Source: Mesorhabditis belari (taxonomy: Eukaryota; Nematoda; Chromadorea; Rhabditida; Rhabditidae). From it: 64,000 nt of DNA. The notes beneath the pieces were generated by a model. The model was not told the DNA's origin. It was given only the letters and a program-made list of their open reading frames with translations, and made no database searches. The stretch is from contig CAUEEP010000932.1 of assembly GCA_958450365.1 (NCBI GenBank), forward strand, positions 1,421,501 to 1,485,500. Direction: 5' to 3'. This document shows positions 60,169-64,000 of this stretch, one piece after another (positions within the stretch are counted from its first letter, which is position 1; each line of letters opens with the position of its first letter). The position numbers and the translations under genes were made by a program.

Positions 60169-63100
60169 TTGGGGGCTTTTGGGGGCGCTAGAGCCCATTT
60201 GGGCCACTGGTGGCCATCTAGAGCCCATCTGAGCCACTGGGGGCCATCTAGAGCCCATCTGAGCCACTGGGGGCCATCTAGAGCCCATCTGAGCCACTGG
60301 GGGCCATCTAGAGCCCATCTGAGCCACTGGGGGCCATCTAGAGCCCATCTGAGCCACTGGGGGCCACCTAGAGCCCATTTGGGCCACTGGTGGCCATCTA
60401 GAGCCCATCTGAGCCACTGGGGGCCACCTAGAGCCCATTTGGGCCACTGGGGCTCGTCTGGGCCACTGAATGGCACAGAATTCTTCAGGGAAATCGTCTA
60501 TTTCTGATTTGAAACCTTTAAAGTCGAATTAAACGTTATTTGGGTTTCCAAAAATTGCTTCTCTTCTTCGTTCTGACATCTATCTTTATTAAATCAATCT
60601 TTAAATGCTTTACGAAAGCTTCACCCATTTCAGATCGCCTCTAGACTCCACTTTTTGCGTCACGATCGTGATCGGCTTTCGTCAAGGGCGCGACGCTTGG
60701 CGATGCTCAATCCACGATTGGCTCAGAGTGATCCCGTGAGTGAAATAGGCATTTTCGATAAACAAGCTTTCGTTTTAAGGATTAAGGATTAAGGATTACG
60801 ACCTTCAAAGGTCGGGCAATGTCTAGATCAGATCAAGATCAAGATCGGACCAGATCGGACCAAGATCGGACCAAAATCGGACCAGATCAAAGCCAGCGTC
60901 AAACCAATAACCTGCTTGGCTCAGGCTCAGGCTTAGGCTTAGGCTTAGGCTTAAGCTTAAGCTTAGGGCAAGTCTAGGCTAGGCTAACGGGGACCTGGGT
61001 CAGACTGGGCCAGTCTAAGCTAGGCGAATGGGGACCTGGGTCAGACTGGGCCAGTCTAAGCTAGGCGAATAGGGACCTGGGTTAGACTGGGCCGGTCTAG
61101 GCTAGGCCAATAGGGACCTGGATCAGACCAGGCCAGTCTAAGCTTGGTCAATAGGGACCTGGGTCAGACTGGGCCAGTCTAAGCTAGGCCAACGGGAACC
61201 TGGGTCAGACCGGGCCAATCTAAGCTAGGCCAACGGGAACCTGGGTCAGACCGGGCCAGTCTAAGCTAGGCCAACGGGGATCTGGGTCAGACTGGACCAG
61301 TCTAGGCTAGGTCAACGGGAACCTGGGTCAGACCAGGCCAGTCTAGGCTAGGTCAACGGAGACCTGGGTCAGACTGGGCCAGTCTAAGCTAGGCCAAAGC
61401 CAGATCCCCAGCTCTGATTCCTGGCTTGGCAGGGAAAAACCAACATTGAAGTCTGTTAGATGCTTTAAAACTGTTAAATGCTTTAAATCGAAATGAAATC
61501 AGAATCCAAAGCCCAAACAAATCGAAGCAATTGAGGTAGCCGACGTGAACTCTCGATGGCATCGTCTAGAAGAAAGAATGGAAACGGAAAGTGGTGACAT
61601 TCATCAACCACCGCCTCTTCCACCACCACATCCACCGCATCAATCTTTTGAGGACGGAGTGAAGAGATTAGCGGAAAGGTTTGAGAATTTGGGAATTGGC
61701 AAATTGGCAAATTGGTAAACGCACTTTCTGGTGCACCAAATAAACTGCGCCAGCTGTAACTAAGCTGGCAGTTCGCCAGTTGTTGAGCTTGAGCAGCCTC
61801 AGGCTCACGTTCTAAGCTTTCTCTAAGCCCTGCGTAACTAAACCGGCTTAGCTTTTTTCAGCTTTCTGCAGCTATTTTCAGCTATTTTCAGGGCTAAAGG
61901 AGGCTATTTTTGGCCGCTTTGAACACCTTTGATTTCAGCTTCGATGTGGCCGTTAAATATTTGGATTTCGACGAGTACCCAGTGCGGAATGCGAACGAGT
62001 GGCGGGATCGGGTCAAGGTGAGAATTCGATTCTTTGACTAGACTTTAAAGTCTCTGTATTCTCGAATCCAATAGAGTTTAGGCTTTTTAAAGTAAAGCAG
62101 AGTACTAGCCTAAGCCTAAAAGGGGGCGGGGCCAGAAGGCCGCCTTTTATACGCCCCTTTGCCATTGGACTCAACTTTGAACTCAATTATCTTGGCATCA
62201 AGCTGTCCAATCGGAATCATTTTTGTACCAATCGATAGAGAAAGACTTGGCGAATCTGATGAGACTAAGCATGTTGAAATCGAGCAAACCAACACCGAGA
62301 TAATTGAGCTCAAAGTTAGATTGCCAATGGGAAAAATGGGCGGGGCTTTGGACTCAAGTTTCTTCTTGTTGGACTAAGCAATCTAGATAGTTTTTGTACC
62401 AATCGATAGAGGATGACTTGCTGCATCTAATGATATCAAAAACTATTCAATTGAACAGCTCAACACCGAGATAAGTGTGCTCAAAGTTAGATTGCTAATG
62501 GCAAAATGGGCGGGGCTTTAAAGCCAAATTTCTTCTTGTTGGACTGAGCAATCTCTTCTTTCTAGGCATCAGAGGAATGGATGTCAGCTCGACGTGAGGC
62601 TTTATCTGAAGTAGTCGGTGATGGGAGACGGTTAGCTGACACAGGAAGAATGGAGCTGGATACACATCGAGCAATCGAGGAGCTAGATAACGTTATTGAT
62701 ACAGCCAATGAGGTAGAAAGATCGAAAAATCGTTTTATTATGTGGTCCAGCTATGTCCAGAGCTGCCTACCGTAGTCCAGCTGTGTACAGAGCTGCCTAC
62801 CGTAGCCCAGCTATGTCCAGAGCTGCCTACCGTAGTCCAGCTGTGTACAGAGCTGCCTAACGTAGTCCAGCTATGTCCAGCTATGTCCAGCTATCTTGAA
62901 GTCATCAAAATTCCAGTTCGAATCGGAAATCGAGCGAAATCGAGGCGACGTCGATATAGCCATTGAGAAAAGCGAGGCGCTTCAGCGAGATCTACGGTAA
63001 GTAGTAGTTGCCTATCGTAGTCCAGCTGTGTCCAGAGCTGCCTACCGTAGTCCAGCTATGTAGCCAGCTACTGAATCCAGCTATGTCTAGAGCCAGCTAC

Positions 63101-63793
63101 CGAATCCAGCTACAATAGCAGGCTACCCTGATCTCATGGTCCATCTAAGTCTGGGATTACGGTAGCTGAATCTATTGAATCTCTAGAGCCTATTGGATAT
63201 CAGAAATTGGACATAAGCTATTGGCCATAAGCTATTGGTCATAAGCTATTGGACATAAGCTATTGGTCATAAGCTATTGGTCATAAGCTATTGGTCATAA
63301 GCTATTGGTCATTAGCTATTGGACATAAGCCATAGTATAAGGCCTACGAATTTCAAATCCAGATCTCCAGATACTAAATCAATTTCTAGATTAATGAAAG
63401 ACGTGATCGAGAGCCTTTCCAAGCGGAATCTTCAAGAGCCCGAGATCGTTCAGGTAAAGGAAAAGCTAAAACTATTGTACAGAGCTGCCTAACGTAGTCC
63501 AGCTGTGTACAGAGCTGCCTACCGTATCCCAGCTATGTACAGAGCTGCCTACCGTATCCCAGCTATGTGGCCAGCTACCGAATCCAGCTACAATGGCTAT
63601 TCTGATCTCAGCGTCCATCCTAAGTCTGGGATTTGTTTTTCCTTAAACAAATCACTTATCTAAACATTGAATAAGTGATTTTAGTAGCTTATAATCAATT
63701 TTAGGCAACGCGAAAAGATCTCTCGTCCAGAGATCCCCAACTTTGCTCTCTATCAAGGCGAGCTGCCGAGTTGCACGCATCACTGCCGGGCAG
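21265..63793 (+). CDS. dys-1: Dystrophin (dys-1 orthologue), 5' half
   Basis: One gene running off the right edge. I resolve 53 exons (listed in the entries below) with GT..AG introns and phases that agree at all junctions but one. The product order is CH1, CH2, a low-complexity linker, then a rod of spectrin repeats, matching dystrophin: the first rod exon [21 protein letters not shown] mirrors vertebrate dystrophin repeat 1. Dystrophin links cortical actin to the dystroglycan/sarcoglycan complex in muscle. Coding total here is about 5.4 kb, roughly 1,790 residues, about half of a full dystrophin. The C-terminal WW, EF-hand and ZZ region lies beyond 64 kb. The start is uncertain: ATG at 21265 is in frame, but TTTTAG at 21302-21307 is a plausible acceptor for an upstream exon. 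Confidence 0.9.
21720..21975. repeat. 16-bp tandem array (CTAGCGTCCTGTAGAG)
   Basis: About fourteen copies in dys-1 intron 1; the central copies are identical. Confidence 0.92.
22800..23110. repeat. GCTTGGCTTAG-type array grading into telomere-like words
   Basis: Degenerate 6-12 bp units of GGCTTAGGCTTGGCTT in dys-1 intron 3, containing scattered TTAGGC words. Confidence 0.85.
23326..23367 (-). repeat. Interstitial nematode telomere repeat (TTAGGC)7
   Basis: Seven perfect GCCTAA hexamers, which read as the nematode telomere repeat TTAGGC on the minus strand. They are embedded in AGCTTGAGCCTTAG degenerate units (23285-23455) in dys-1 intron 3. Confidence 0.85.
23555..36365 (+). CDS. dys-1: dys-1 exons 4-6: calponin-homology domain 2
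   Basis: Exons 23555-23679, 23801-23913 and 36232-36365. They encode [20 protein letters not shown] (the CH2 signature), [20 protein letters not shown] then GVPRLM, and [18 protein letters not shown] (the last CH2 helix). The join across the 12.3-kb intron is phase 1 to phase 1 and restores LM-NSRD where vertebrate dystrophin has LLDPEDV, so no exon is missing between them. Confidence 0.88.
24225..24610 (+). repeat. Satellite family B array (131-140 bp units)
   Basis: Units begin GGTTCAATTACGCAA at 24237, 24368 and 24508. Shared words: GTCTGGATCGTCATTTGTAC, CATAGTGTGCGTTCCAGATC and AAAAATCCGG..TTGGTCTC. At the start of the 12.3-kb intron. Confidence 0.9.
24954..25412. mobile_element. Palindromic fold-back element with GTAGTTTCCG ends
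   Basis: Terminal inverted repeat GTAGTTTCCG at 24954-24963 and its complement at 25403-25412. Arms of ~120 bp pair: GGCCTATAACTTCTTCCAGA.. on the left with ..GAAAGAAGTTATAGGC on the right, and ATTTGGTATCATTTGAAAGC with its complement. About 100 bp of unpaired centre, no coding capacity. Confidence 0.85.
25518..25660. repeat. 11-bp tandem array (CAGCTCTCGCT)
   Basis: About thirteen copies; the long open frames over it are repeat artefacts. Confidence 0.92.
26335..27205. repeat. 10-bp tandem array (CTAGTACTGT)
   Basis: About 80 copies of CTAGTACTGT with CTAGTACTTC and CTAGTACTGC variants. It contains many CTAG sites and lies inside the 12.3-kb dys-1 intron. Confidence 0.95.
27510..28000 (-). 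repeat. Satellite family B array, reverse orientation
   Basis: Three to four units reading CTGGAACGCACACTAT..GACGATCCAGACG..GGTAATTGAACCGAGACC. A very G-rich insert (27583-27650) interrupts the second unit. The last boundary (about 27988-28002) reads GGTTTAGTTACCCAA on the minus strand. Confidence 0.88.
28262..28425. repeat. 9-bp tandem array (CTTCCTGAT)
   Basis: About eighteen copies. The open frame over it reads as repeated Phe-Leu-Ile and is an artefact. Confidence 0.92.
28715..29465 (+). repeat. Satellite family B array with best SL1-like site
   Basis: Five to six units with GTGTGCSTTCCAGAT words. The boundary at 28907-28924 reads GGTTTAGTTACCCAAGTT, which matches 17 of the first 18 bases of canonical SL1. 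Confidence 0.88.
29700..30650. repeat. 10-bp tandem array (TTTTAATGGC)
   Basis: About 95 copies, ~950 bp, starting as TTTTGGTGGA and shifting to TTTTAATGGC/TTTTGATGGC/TTTAAATGGC variants. Confidence 0.95.
31020..31945. repeat. Mixed satellite A/B array
   Basis: Family B half in reverse at 31035-31180, family A units in plus (GTGACATCCAG near 31424, 31569, 31712), and a plus family B half at 31795-31945. The 31750-31795 stretch (CAAACAAACCAGCCGCCACC) recurs at ~20464, ~33270 (reverse) and ~59429. Confidence 0.88.
32275..32820. repeat. Tandem duplication of a ~305-bp unit
   Basis: The segment with CCAGTTAACAGGGATTTTTTC..CCCATCTGGAAGTCACAC at 32296-32500 recurs at 32598-32800 with few changes, together with the preceding CGTCATTTTCTTCGTTTTCC. 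Confidence 0.85.
33110..33710. repeat. Satellite A/B array, head-to-head
   Basis: Reverse-orientation units at 33115-33540 (CAAGCTGGATGTCACAG near 33327 and 33468) turn at about 33545 into a plus-strand family B unit. Confidence 0.88.
34020..34085. repeat. TTTTCTTTTCCT 12-bp run
   Basis: Pyrimidine-rich tandem of about five units. Followed at 34200-34245 by CTTTTGTGG repeats. Confidence 0.85.
34320..34505. repeat. 10-bp tandem array (GTTGATTTTG/GTTCATTTTG)
   Basis: About eighteen copies grading into CATTTCCATT units. Confidence 0.92.
35020..35765 (+). repeat. Satellite family A array
   Basis: Five to six units of about 143 bp, with CTGTGACATCCAG near 35023, 35167, 35308, 35453, 35597 and 35741. 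About 460 bp further on is dys-1 exon 6. Confidence 0.9.
36410..36770. repeat. 42-bp tandem array (CAGGCTGGGTCAAGGCCAAG)
   Basis: About eight copies. Because 42 is a multiple of three, several open frames cross it; these are artefacts within dys-1 intron 6. Confidence 0.92.
36896..38264 (+). CDS. dys-1: dys-1 exons 7-10: low-complexity linker (hinge 1 region)
   Basis: Exons 36896-36976, 37305-37412, 37498-37572 and 38154-38264, all phase 0. The product is rich in Pro, Ser, Gln and Lys (for example [19 protein letters not shown]), as expected for the hinge between the actin-binding domain and the rod. The exon 8 acceptor at 37304 is chosen because the better-looking one near 37259 gives a stop. 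Confidence 0.8.
37655..37705. repeat. 10-bp array (AGCTAGACCA)
   Basis: Five copies in dys-1 intron 9. Confidence 0.9.
37940..38115. repeat. 14-bp array (GCCTGGCCTGACTA)
   Basis: Nine near-identical copies, then related AGCCTGACCAGAT units. In dys-1 intron 9, same intron as the 10-bp array. Confidence 0.92.
38314..42820 (+). CDS. dys-1: dys-1 exons 11-21: first spectrin repeats
   Basis: Exons 38314-38405, 38737-38802, 39195-39290, 39357-39429, 39583-39666, 39965-40045, 40772-40845, 41247-41370, 41428-41487, 41755-41846, 42712-42820. Spectrin-repeat landmarks are present: helix A Trp in [11 protein letters not shown]; helix [40 protein letters not shown]. Exons average about 85 bp, each intron carries repeats, and phases agree at all eleven junctions. 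Confidence 0.88.
38406..38600. repeat. TATATA/GGCGG element, copy 1
   Basis: Contains CCGCTTTATATACGCCGCC, then AAAGATATTCAGCCGTTTAAC, then TGTAAAGATATTCAA. The same elements occur in reverse order and strand at 57470-57930. In dys-1 intron 11, starting directly after exon 11. Confidence 0.8.
38830..39170. repeat. 4-bp/CTAA array (CCAG)n AGCTAAG
   Basis: Runs of CCAG tetramers separated by CTAAG in dys-1 intron 12, about 340 bp. Confidence 0.93.
39833..39869. other. Perfect 16-bp hairpin
   Basis: TAGCTTTCCCAGTCCG at 39833-39848 and its exact complement at 39854-39869, in dys-1 intron 15. Confidence 0.9.
40130..40500. repeat. 20-bp array (TCTGTCTAGTAGCCAGCTAG)
   Basis: About eighteen copies in dys-1 intron 16, some shortened to 17 bp. 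Confidence 0.92.
41036..41205. repeat. TTTTGGCCTGG array
   Basis: About fifteen copies of an 11-12 bp unit in dys-1 intron 17. Confidence 0.9.
41505..41692. repeat. 6-bp array (AGCTCT/AGTTCT)
   Basis: About 31 hexamers in dys-1 intron 19. On the minus strand it opens a Glu-Leu repeat frame that is an artefact. Confidence 0.95.
42128..42332. repeat. 10-bp array (TCCTCCTAGG)
   Basis: About twenty copies in dys-1 intron 20. A related array is at 47836-48015 in intron 31. Confidence 0.92.
42962..50268 (+). CDS. dys-1: dys-1 exons 22-37: acidic hinge and middle rod
   Basis: Exons 42962-43120, 43596-43697, 43819-43881, 44076-44177, 44866-44988, 45067-45174, 45493-45577, 46278-46352, 46439-46540, 47473-47594, 48050-48218, 48355-48472, 49000-49100, 49572-49632, 49780-49914, 50171-50268. 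Exon 22 is a Glu/Lys/Pro-rich segment ([19 protein letters not shown]) that may act as a hinge. Later exons are helical with repeat Trp residues ([42 protein letters not shown]). Exon 28 (45493-45577) is 85 bp and breaks frame unless one G of the run at 45538-45541 is removed; see findings. Confidence 0.85.
43190..43495. repeat. GGAA / GCTAAGGAA / AAGCAAGC compound array
   Basis: Three adjacent purine-rich simple repeats, including about eighteen GGAA tetramers, in dys-1 intron 22. Confidence 0.93.
44320..44440. repeat. GGACAGCCAGAG array
   Basis: Two 26-bp then three 21-bp units in dys-1 intron 25. Confidence 0.88.
44610..44845 (+). repeat. Satellite family B units
   Basis: Two units (CATAGTGTGCGTTCCAGATC near 44669 and 44810, 141 bp apart) with GGTTCAATTACGCAA between, close upstream of exon 26. 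Confidence 0.9.
45190..45365. repeat. GCTATCCAAAGC array
   Basis: About eight copies of a ~20-22 bp unit in dys-1 intron 27. Confidence 0.9.
45790..46215 (-). repeat. GC-box/TATA intronic repeat, copy 1 (reverse)
   Basis: Two to three subunits of about 150-170 bp with CTATCGATTGGTACAAAAAT and TTGAGCTTAATTATCTTGG, ending in GCGTATAAAAGG then CCCCGCCCCC. In dys-1 intron 28; the other copies are in plus orientation. Confidence 0.88.
46748..46868. mobile_element. 55-bp-arm palindrome, possible small MITE
   Basis: 46748-46802 pairs with 46814-46868 (GTTTTTCTCGACAC..GTGTCGAGAAAAAC) around an 11-bp centre. A partial second copy of the centre and right arm follows at about 46880-46922. A related left arm (CACTGGTTAATGCT) occurs at 42491. 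Confidence 0.85.
47116..47371. mobile_element. Palindromic element (CTTGTTTAATAGC ends)
   Basis: Left 47116-47163 and right 47324-47371 are complements with one mismatch. The interior (AAAGCTAGGAGAAAGAGG and CCTCTTTCTCGTAGCTTT) pairs partly. In dys-1 intron 30. Confidence 0.85.
47760..48035. repeat. Compound CACCAGTTC / TCCTAGGTCC array
   Basis: 9-bp CCACCAGTT units alternate with 10-bp TCCTAGGTCC units in dys-1 intron 31. Confidence 0.9.
48500..48900 (+). repeat. GC-box/TATA intronic repeat, copy 2
   Basis: Begins GCCTAAGCCTAAAACGGGGC with CTTTTATACGC just after, then two subunits with ACCAATCGATAGAG and CCGAGATAATTGAGCTCAAA. Starts about 30 bases after exon 33. Confidence 0.88.
49228..49560. 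repeat. 20-bp array (AGCTACTTCCCAAGTCAGCC)
   Basis: About sixteen copies in dys-1 intron 34. Confidence 0.92.
49920..50130. repeat. TTGGAATTGGATTAGAATCG array
   Basis: Irregular 9-12 bp units of GGAATTG and GTTAGAATTG in dys-1 intron 36. Confidence 0.85.
50440..50630. repeat. 20-bp array (TGGGATCATTCTGATCATCC)
   Basis: About nine copies in dys-1 intron 37. Confidence 0.92.
50733..51145. repeat. 20-bp array (CCTGCAGCTCTCCTGGAAAG)
   Basis: About twenty nearly identical copies, each with a PstI-type CTGCAG. Since three units make 60 bp without stops, long open frames run through it (about 200 residues). CATCAGCGTC-type units follow to 51260. Intronic, not called coding. Confidence 0.95.
51738..53000. 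repeat. 1.26-kb array of AGYTTGTTTAAAAGTRWK units
   Basis: About 60 copies of two interleaved unit types: 20-bp AGTTTGTTTAAAAGTGAGTT and 21-bp AGCTTGTTTAAAAGTATTGTT, arranged in mixed higher-order blocks. In dys-1 intron 37. Confidence 0.95.
53165..53245. repeat. 10-bp array (CATTGAATTT)
   Basis: Eight copies immediately upstream of the candidate microexon. Confidence 0.92.
53261..53290 (+). CDS. dys-1: Possible 30-bp microexon of dys-1
   Basis: TCCTTTCAG precedes and GTGAGATT follows a 30-bp phase-0 segment encoding [10 protein letters not shown], inside the 3.4-kb intron between 50268 and 53696. It keeps frame whether included or skipped, so it may be an alternative exon. Confidence 0.4.
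53696..63793 (+). CDS. dys-1: dys-1 exons 38-53: rod continued to right edge
   Basis: Exons 53696-53803, 54872-54995, 55233-55364, 55986-56044, 56369-56455, 56577-56683, 58179-58296, 58411-58479, 58676-58744, 60634-60735, 61503-61678, 61939-62017, 62566-62712, 62917-62996, 63390-63453, 63705-63793. Landmarks: [36 protein letters not shown], a His/Pro-rich loop [11 protein letters not shown] in exon 48 (hinge or repeat-loop insertion), and [13 protein letters not shown]. The last exon ends at a GTGAGC donor with two bases left over, so coding continues outside the window. Confidence 0.87.
53970..54450. repeat. 10-bp array (TTCCCCAGGT)
   Basis: About 46 copies with regular TTCCCTAGAT variants, forming a 30-bp higher-order pattern, in dys-1 intron 38. 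Confidence 0.95.
54488..54547. other. 26-bp-arm hairpin
   Basis: 54488-54513 and 54522-54547 are complements with two mismatches (GATCTACTATAGTTC..GAACTATAGTAGATC). Confidence 0.88.
55010..55120. repeat. 10-bp array (AGAGCTGGCA)
   Basis: About ten copies with AGAGCTTTGC variants in dys-1 intron 39. Confidence 0.9.
55370..55478. repeat. 10-bp array (GAGTTCTGGA)
   Basis: Eleven copies directly after exon 40. Confidence 0.93.
55605..55985. repeat. 10-bp array (TTAGACAAGC)
   Basis: About 36 copies with TTTAGTYCAAC variants. It runs up to the splice acceptor of exon 41; the array's own TTTAGACAA supplies the acceptor AG and the first exon bases. Confidence 0.93.
56222..56275. other. Perfect 17-bp hairpin
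   Basis: GCTTTGTAGGCGTAGAT at 56222-56238 and its complement at 56259-56275, followed by ATCAATGATCAATAGGC repeats up to 56350. Confidence 0.88.
56695..57400 (+). repeat. GC-box/TATA intronic repeat, copies 3 and 3'
   Basis: Four subunits with CCAATCGATAGAG and GAGATAATTGAGCTCAAAG. A full head with GCCTAAGCCTAAAAGGGGGC, then CCTTTTATACGCCCC, begins at 57132. In dys-1 intron 43. Confidence 0.88.
57470..57930. repeat. 14-bp TATATAAGACGGCG array (copy 2 of element at 38406)
   Basis: About 26 copies of GTATATAAGACGGC with GTATCTAAG and CTTTATAAAG variants, preceded by ATCTTTACATTTGAAG and CAGTTAAACAGCTGAACATC. Reverse orientation to 38406-38600. Confidence 0.9.
58770..59625 (+). repeat. Satellite family A array
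   Basis: Five units with TGTGACATCCAG near 58810, 58954, 59097, 59240 and 59383, about 143 bp apart, ending with a family B half (GTGTGCGTTCCAGAT near 59527). In dys-1 intron 46. Confidence 0.92.
59980..60460. repeat. G-run and 30-bp array (GGGGGCCATCTAGAGCCCAT)
   Basis: A very G-rich block (60040-60185) with one run of about 36 G, followed by nine 30-bp units. Long frames on both strands (Gly- or Pro-rich, 140-230 residues) are artefacts. A T20 run lies at 59754-59773. In dys-1 intron 46. Confidence 0.9.
60925..60960. repeat. Short TTAGGC run
   Basis: Three to four TTAGGC units next to GGCTCA variants in dys-1 intron 47. Confidence 0.8.
60985..61400. repeat. 41-bp array (GGGACCTGGGTCAGACTGGG)
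   Basis: About ten copies in dys-1 intron 47. Confidence 0.92.
62105..62560 (+). repeat. GC-box/TATA intronic repeat, copy 4
   Basis: Head GCCTAAGCCTAAAAGGGGGC with CCTTTTATACGCCCC, then two to three subunits. Ends next to the exon 50 acceptor. Confidence 0.9.
62745..63120. repeat. 30-bp array (CCAGAGCTGCCTACCGTAGT)
   Basis: Units of CTATGTCCAGAGCTGCCTAC..GTAGTCCAG flank exon 51 on both sides (62745-62890 and 63010-63120) and recur at 63480-63600 in intron 52. Confidence 0.9.
63205..63330. repeat. 14-bp array (AAGCTATTGGTCAT)
   Basis: Nine copies in dys-1 intron 51. Confidence 0.92.
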
Positions 63794-63849
63794 GTGAGCT
63801 AGTGTTGAACTTGTTCTGATTATCGTAGTCGATCATCGACTTCTCGTCG

Positions 63850-64000
63850 TTCAGCTAGGTCCAAAGCCAGCTAGGTCCAAAGCCAGCTAGGTCCAAAGCC
63901 AGCTAGGTCCAAAGCCAGCTAGGTCCAAAGCCAGCTAGGTCCAAAGCCAGCTAGGTCCAAAGCCAGCTAGGTCCAAAGCCAGCTAGGTCCAAAGCCAGCT
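63850..64000. repeat. 16-bp array (AGCTAGGTCCAAAGCC)
   Basis: At least nine perfect copies after exon 53, running into the window edge. Confidence 0.95.

Noticed and set aside
59803..60507. Glycine-rich (plus) and proline-rich (minus) open frames over 200 residues
   Set aside because: Both strands and several frames are open because of a 30-bp array and poly-G; located between dys-1 exons 46 and 47.
9595..64000. CRISPR array
   Set aside because: The tandem arrays have no unique spacers, are directly head-to-tail, and this is a eukaryotic genome.

Overview
This is nuclear DNA from a nematode, most likely a free-living rhabditid. The evidence is short introns with TTTTCAG-type acceptors, a dystrophin gene of the worm dys-1 type, LOTUS-domain and saposin-like genes, TTAGGC-type telomere repeats inside an intron, and repeats carrying a block close to the 5' end of the nematode SL1 spliced leader. 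No genes of bacterial type were seen.

Layout. (1) 1-2600 and 14062-16873 hold two tandem, same-strand copies of a multi-exon LOTUS/OST-HTH gene. Copy 1 is cut by the left edge and copy 2 has its 5' exons. The duplicated block covers at least 1-2985 and 14431-17247. (2) Between the copies lie a RING-finger/coiled-coil gene (5370-6101), a broken Tc3-like transposase (6265-7363, minus), a near-perfect palindromic element (7467-7872), a small secreted saposin-B gene with a clear TATA box (8418-9461), a fragment of an ALKBH8-like oxygenase (10019-10470, minus), a frameshifted transposon-like gene (10496-11989, minus), a second palindromic element (12725-12958), and a RanBP2-type zinc-finger reading frame broken by two stops (13234-13760). 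(3) 16874-21264 has no convincing gene and is mostly satellite repeats. (4) From about 21.3 kb to the right edge runs one gene, the 5' half of a dystrophin (dys-1) orthologue: CH1, CH2, a low-complexity linker and many spectrin repeats. I resolve 53 exons whose phases agree almost throughout, about 5.4 kb of coding sequence in 42.5 kb.

The outstanding property of the dystrophin locus is its introns. Many carry their own private tandem array with a different sequence in each, often with a 10-, 20- or 30-bp period, while exons stay clean and in frame. One intron inside CH2 is 12.3 kb. Dispersed 131-143 bp satellite units, GC-box/TATA repeats, TATATAAG minisatellites and palindromic elements are layered on top.

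Most long open frames in 17-64 kb (for example around 50.7-51.3 kb and 59.8-60.5 kb) are products of these repeats and are not annotated as genes. Exon boundaries were read by eye from splice consensus, phase and family similarity. No transcript or database evidence was available.
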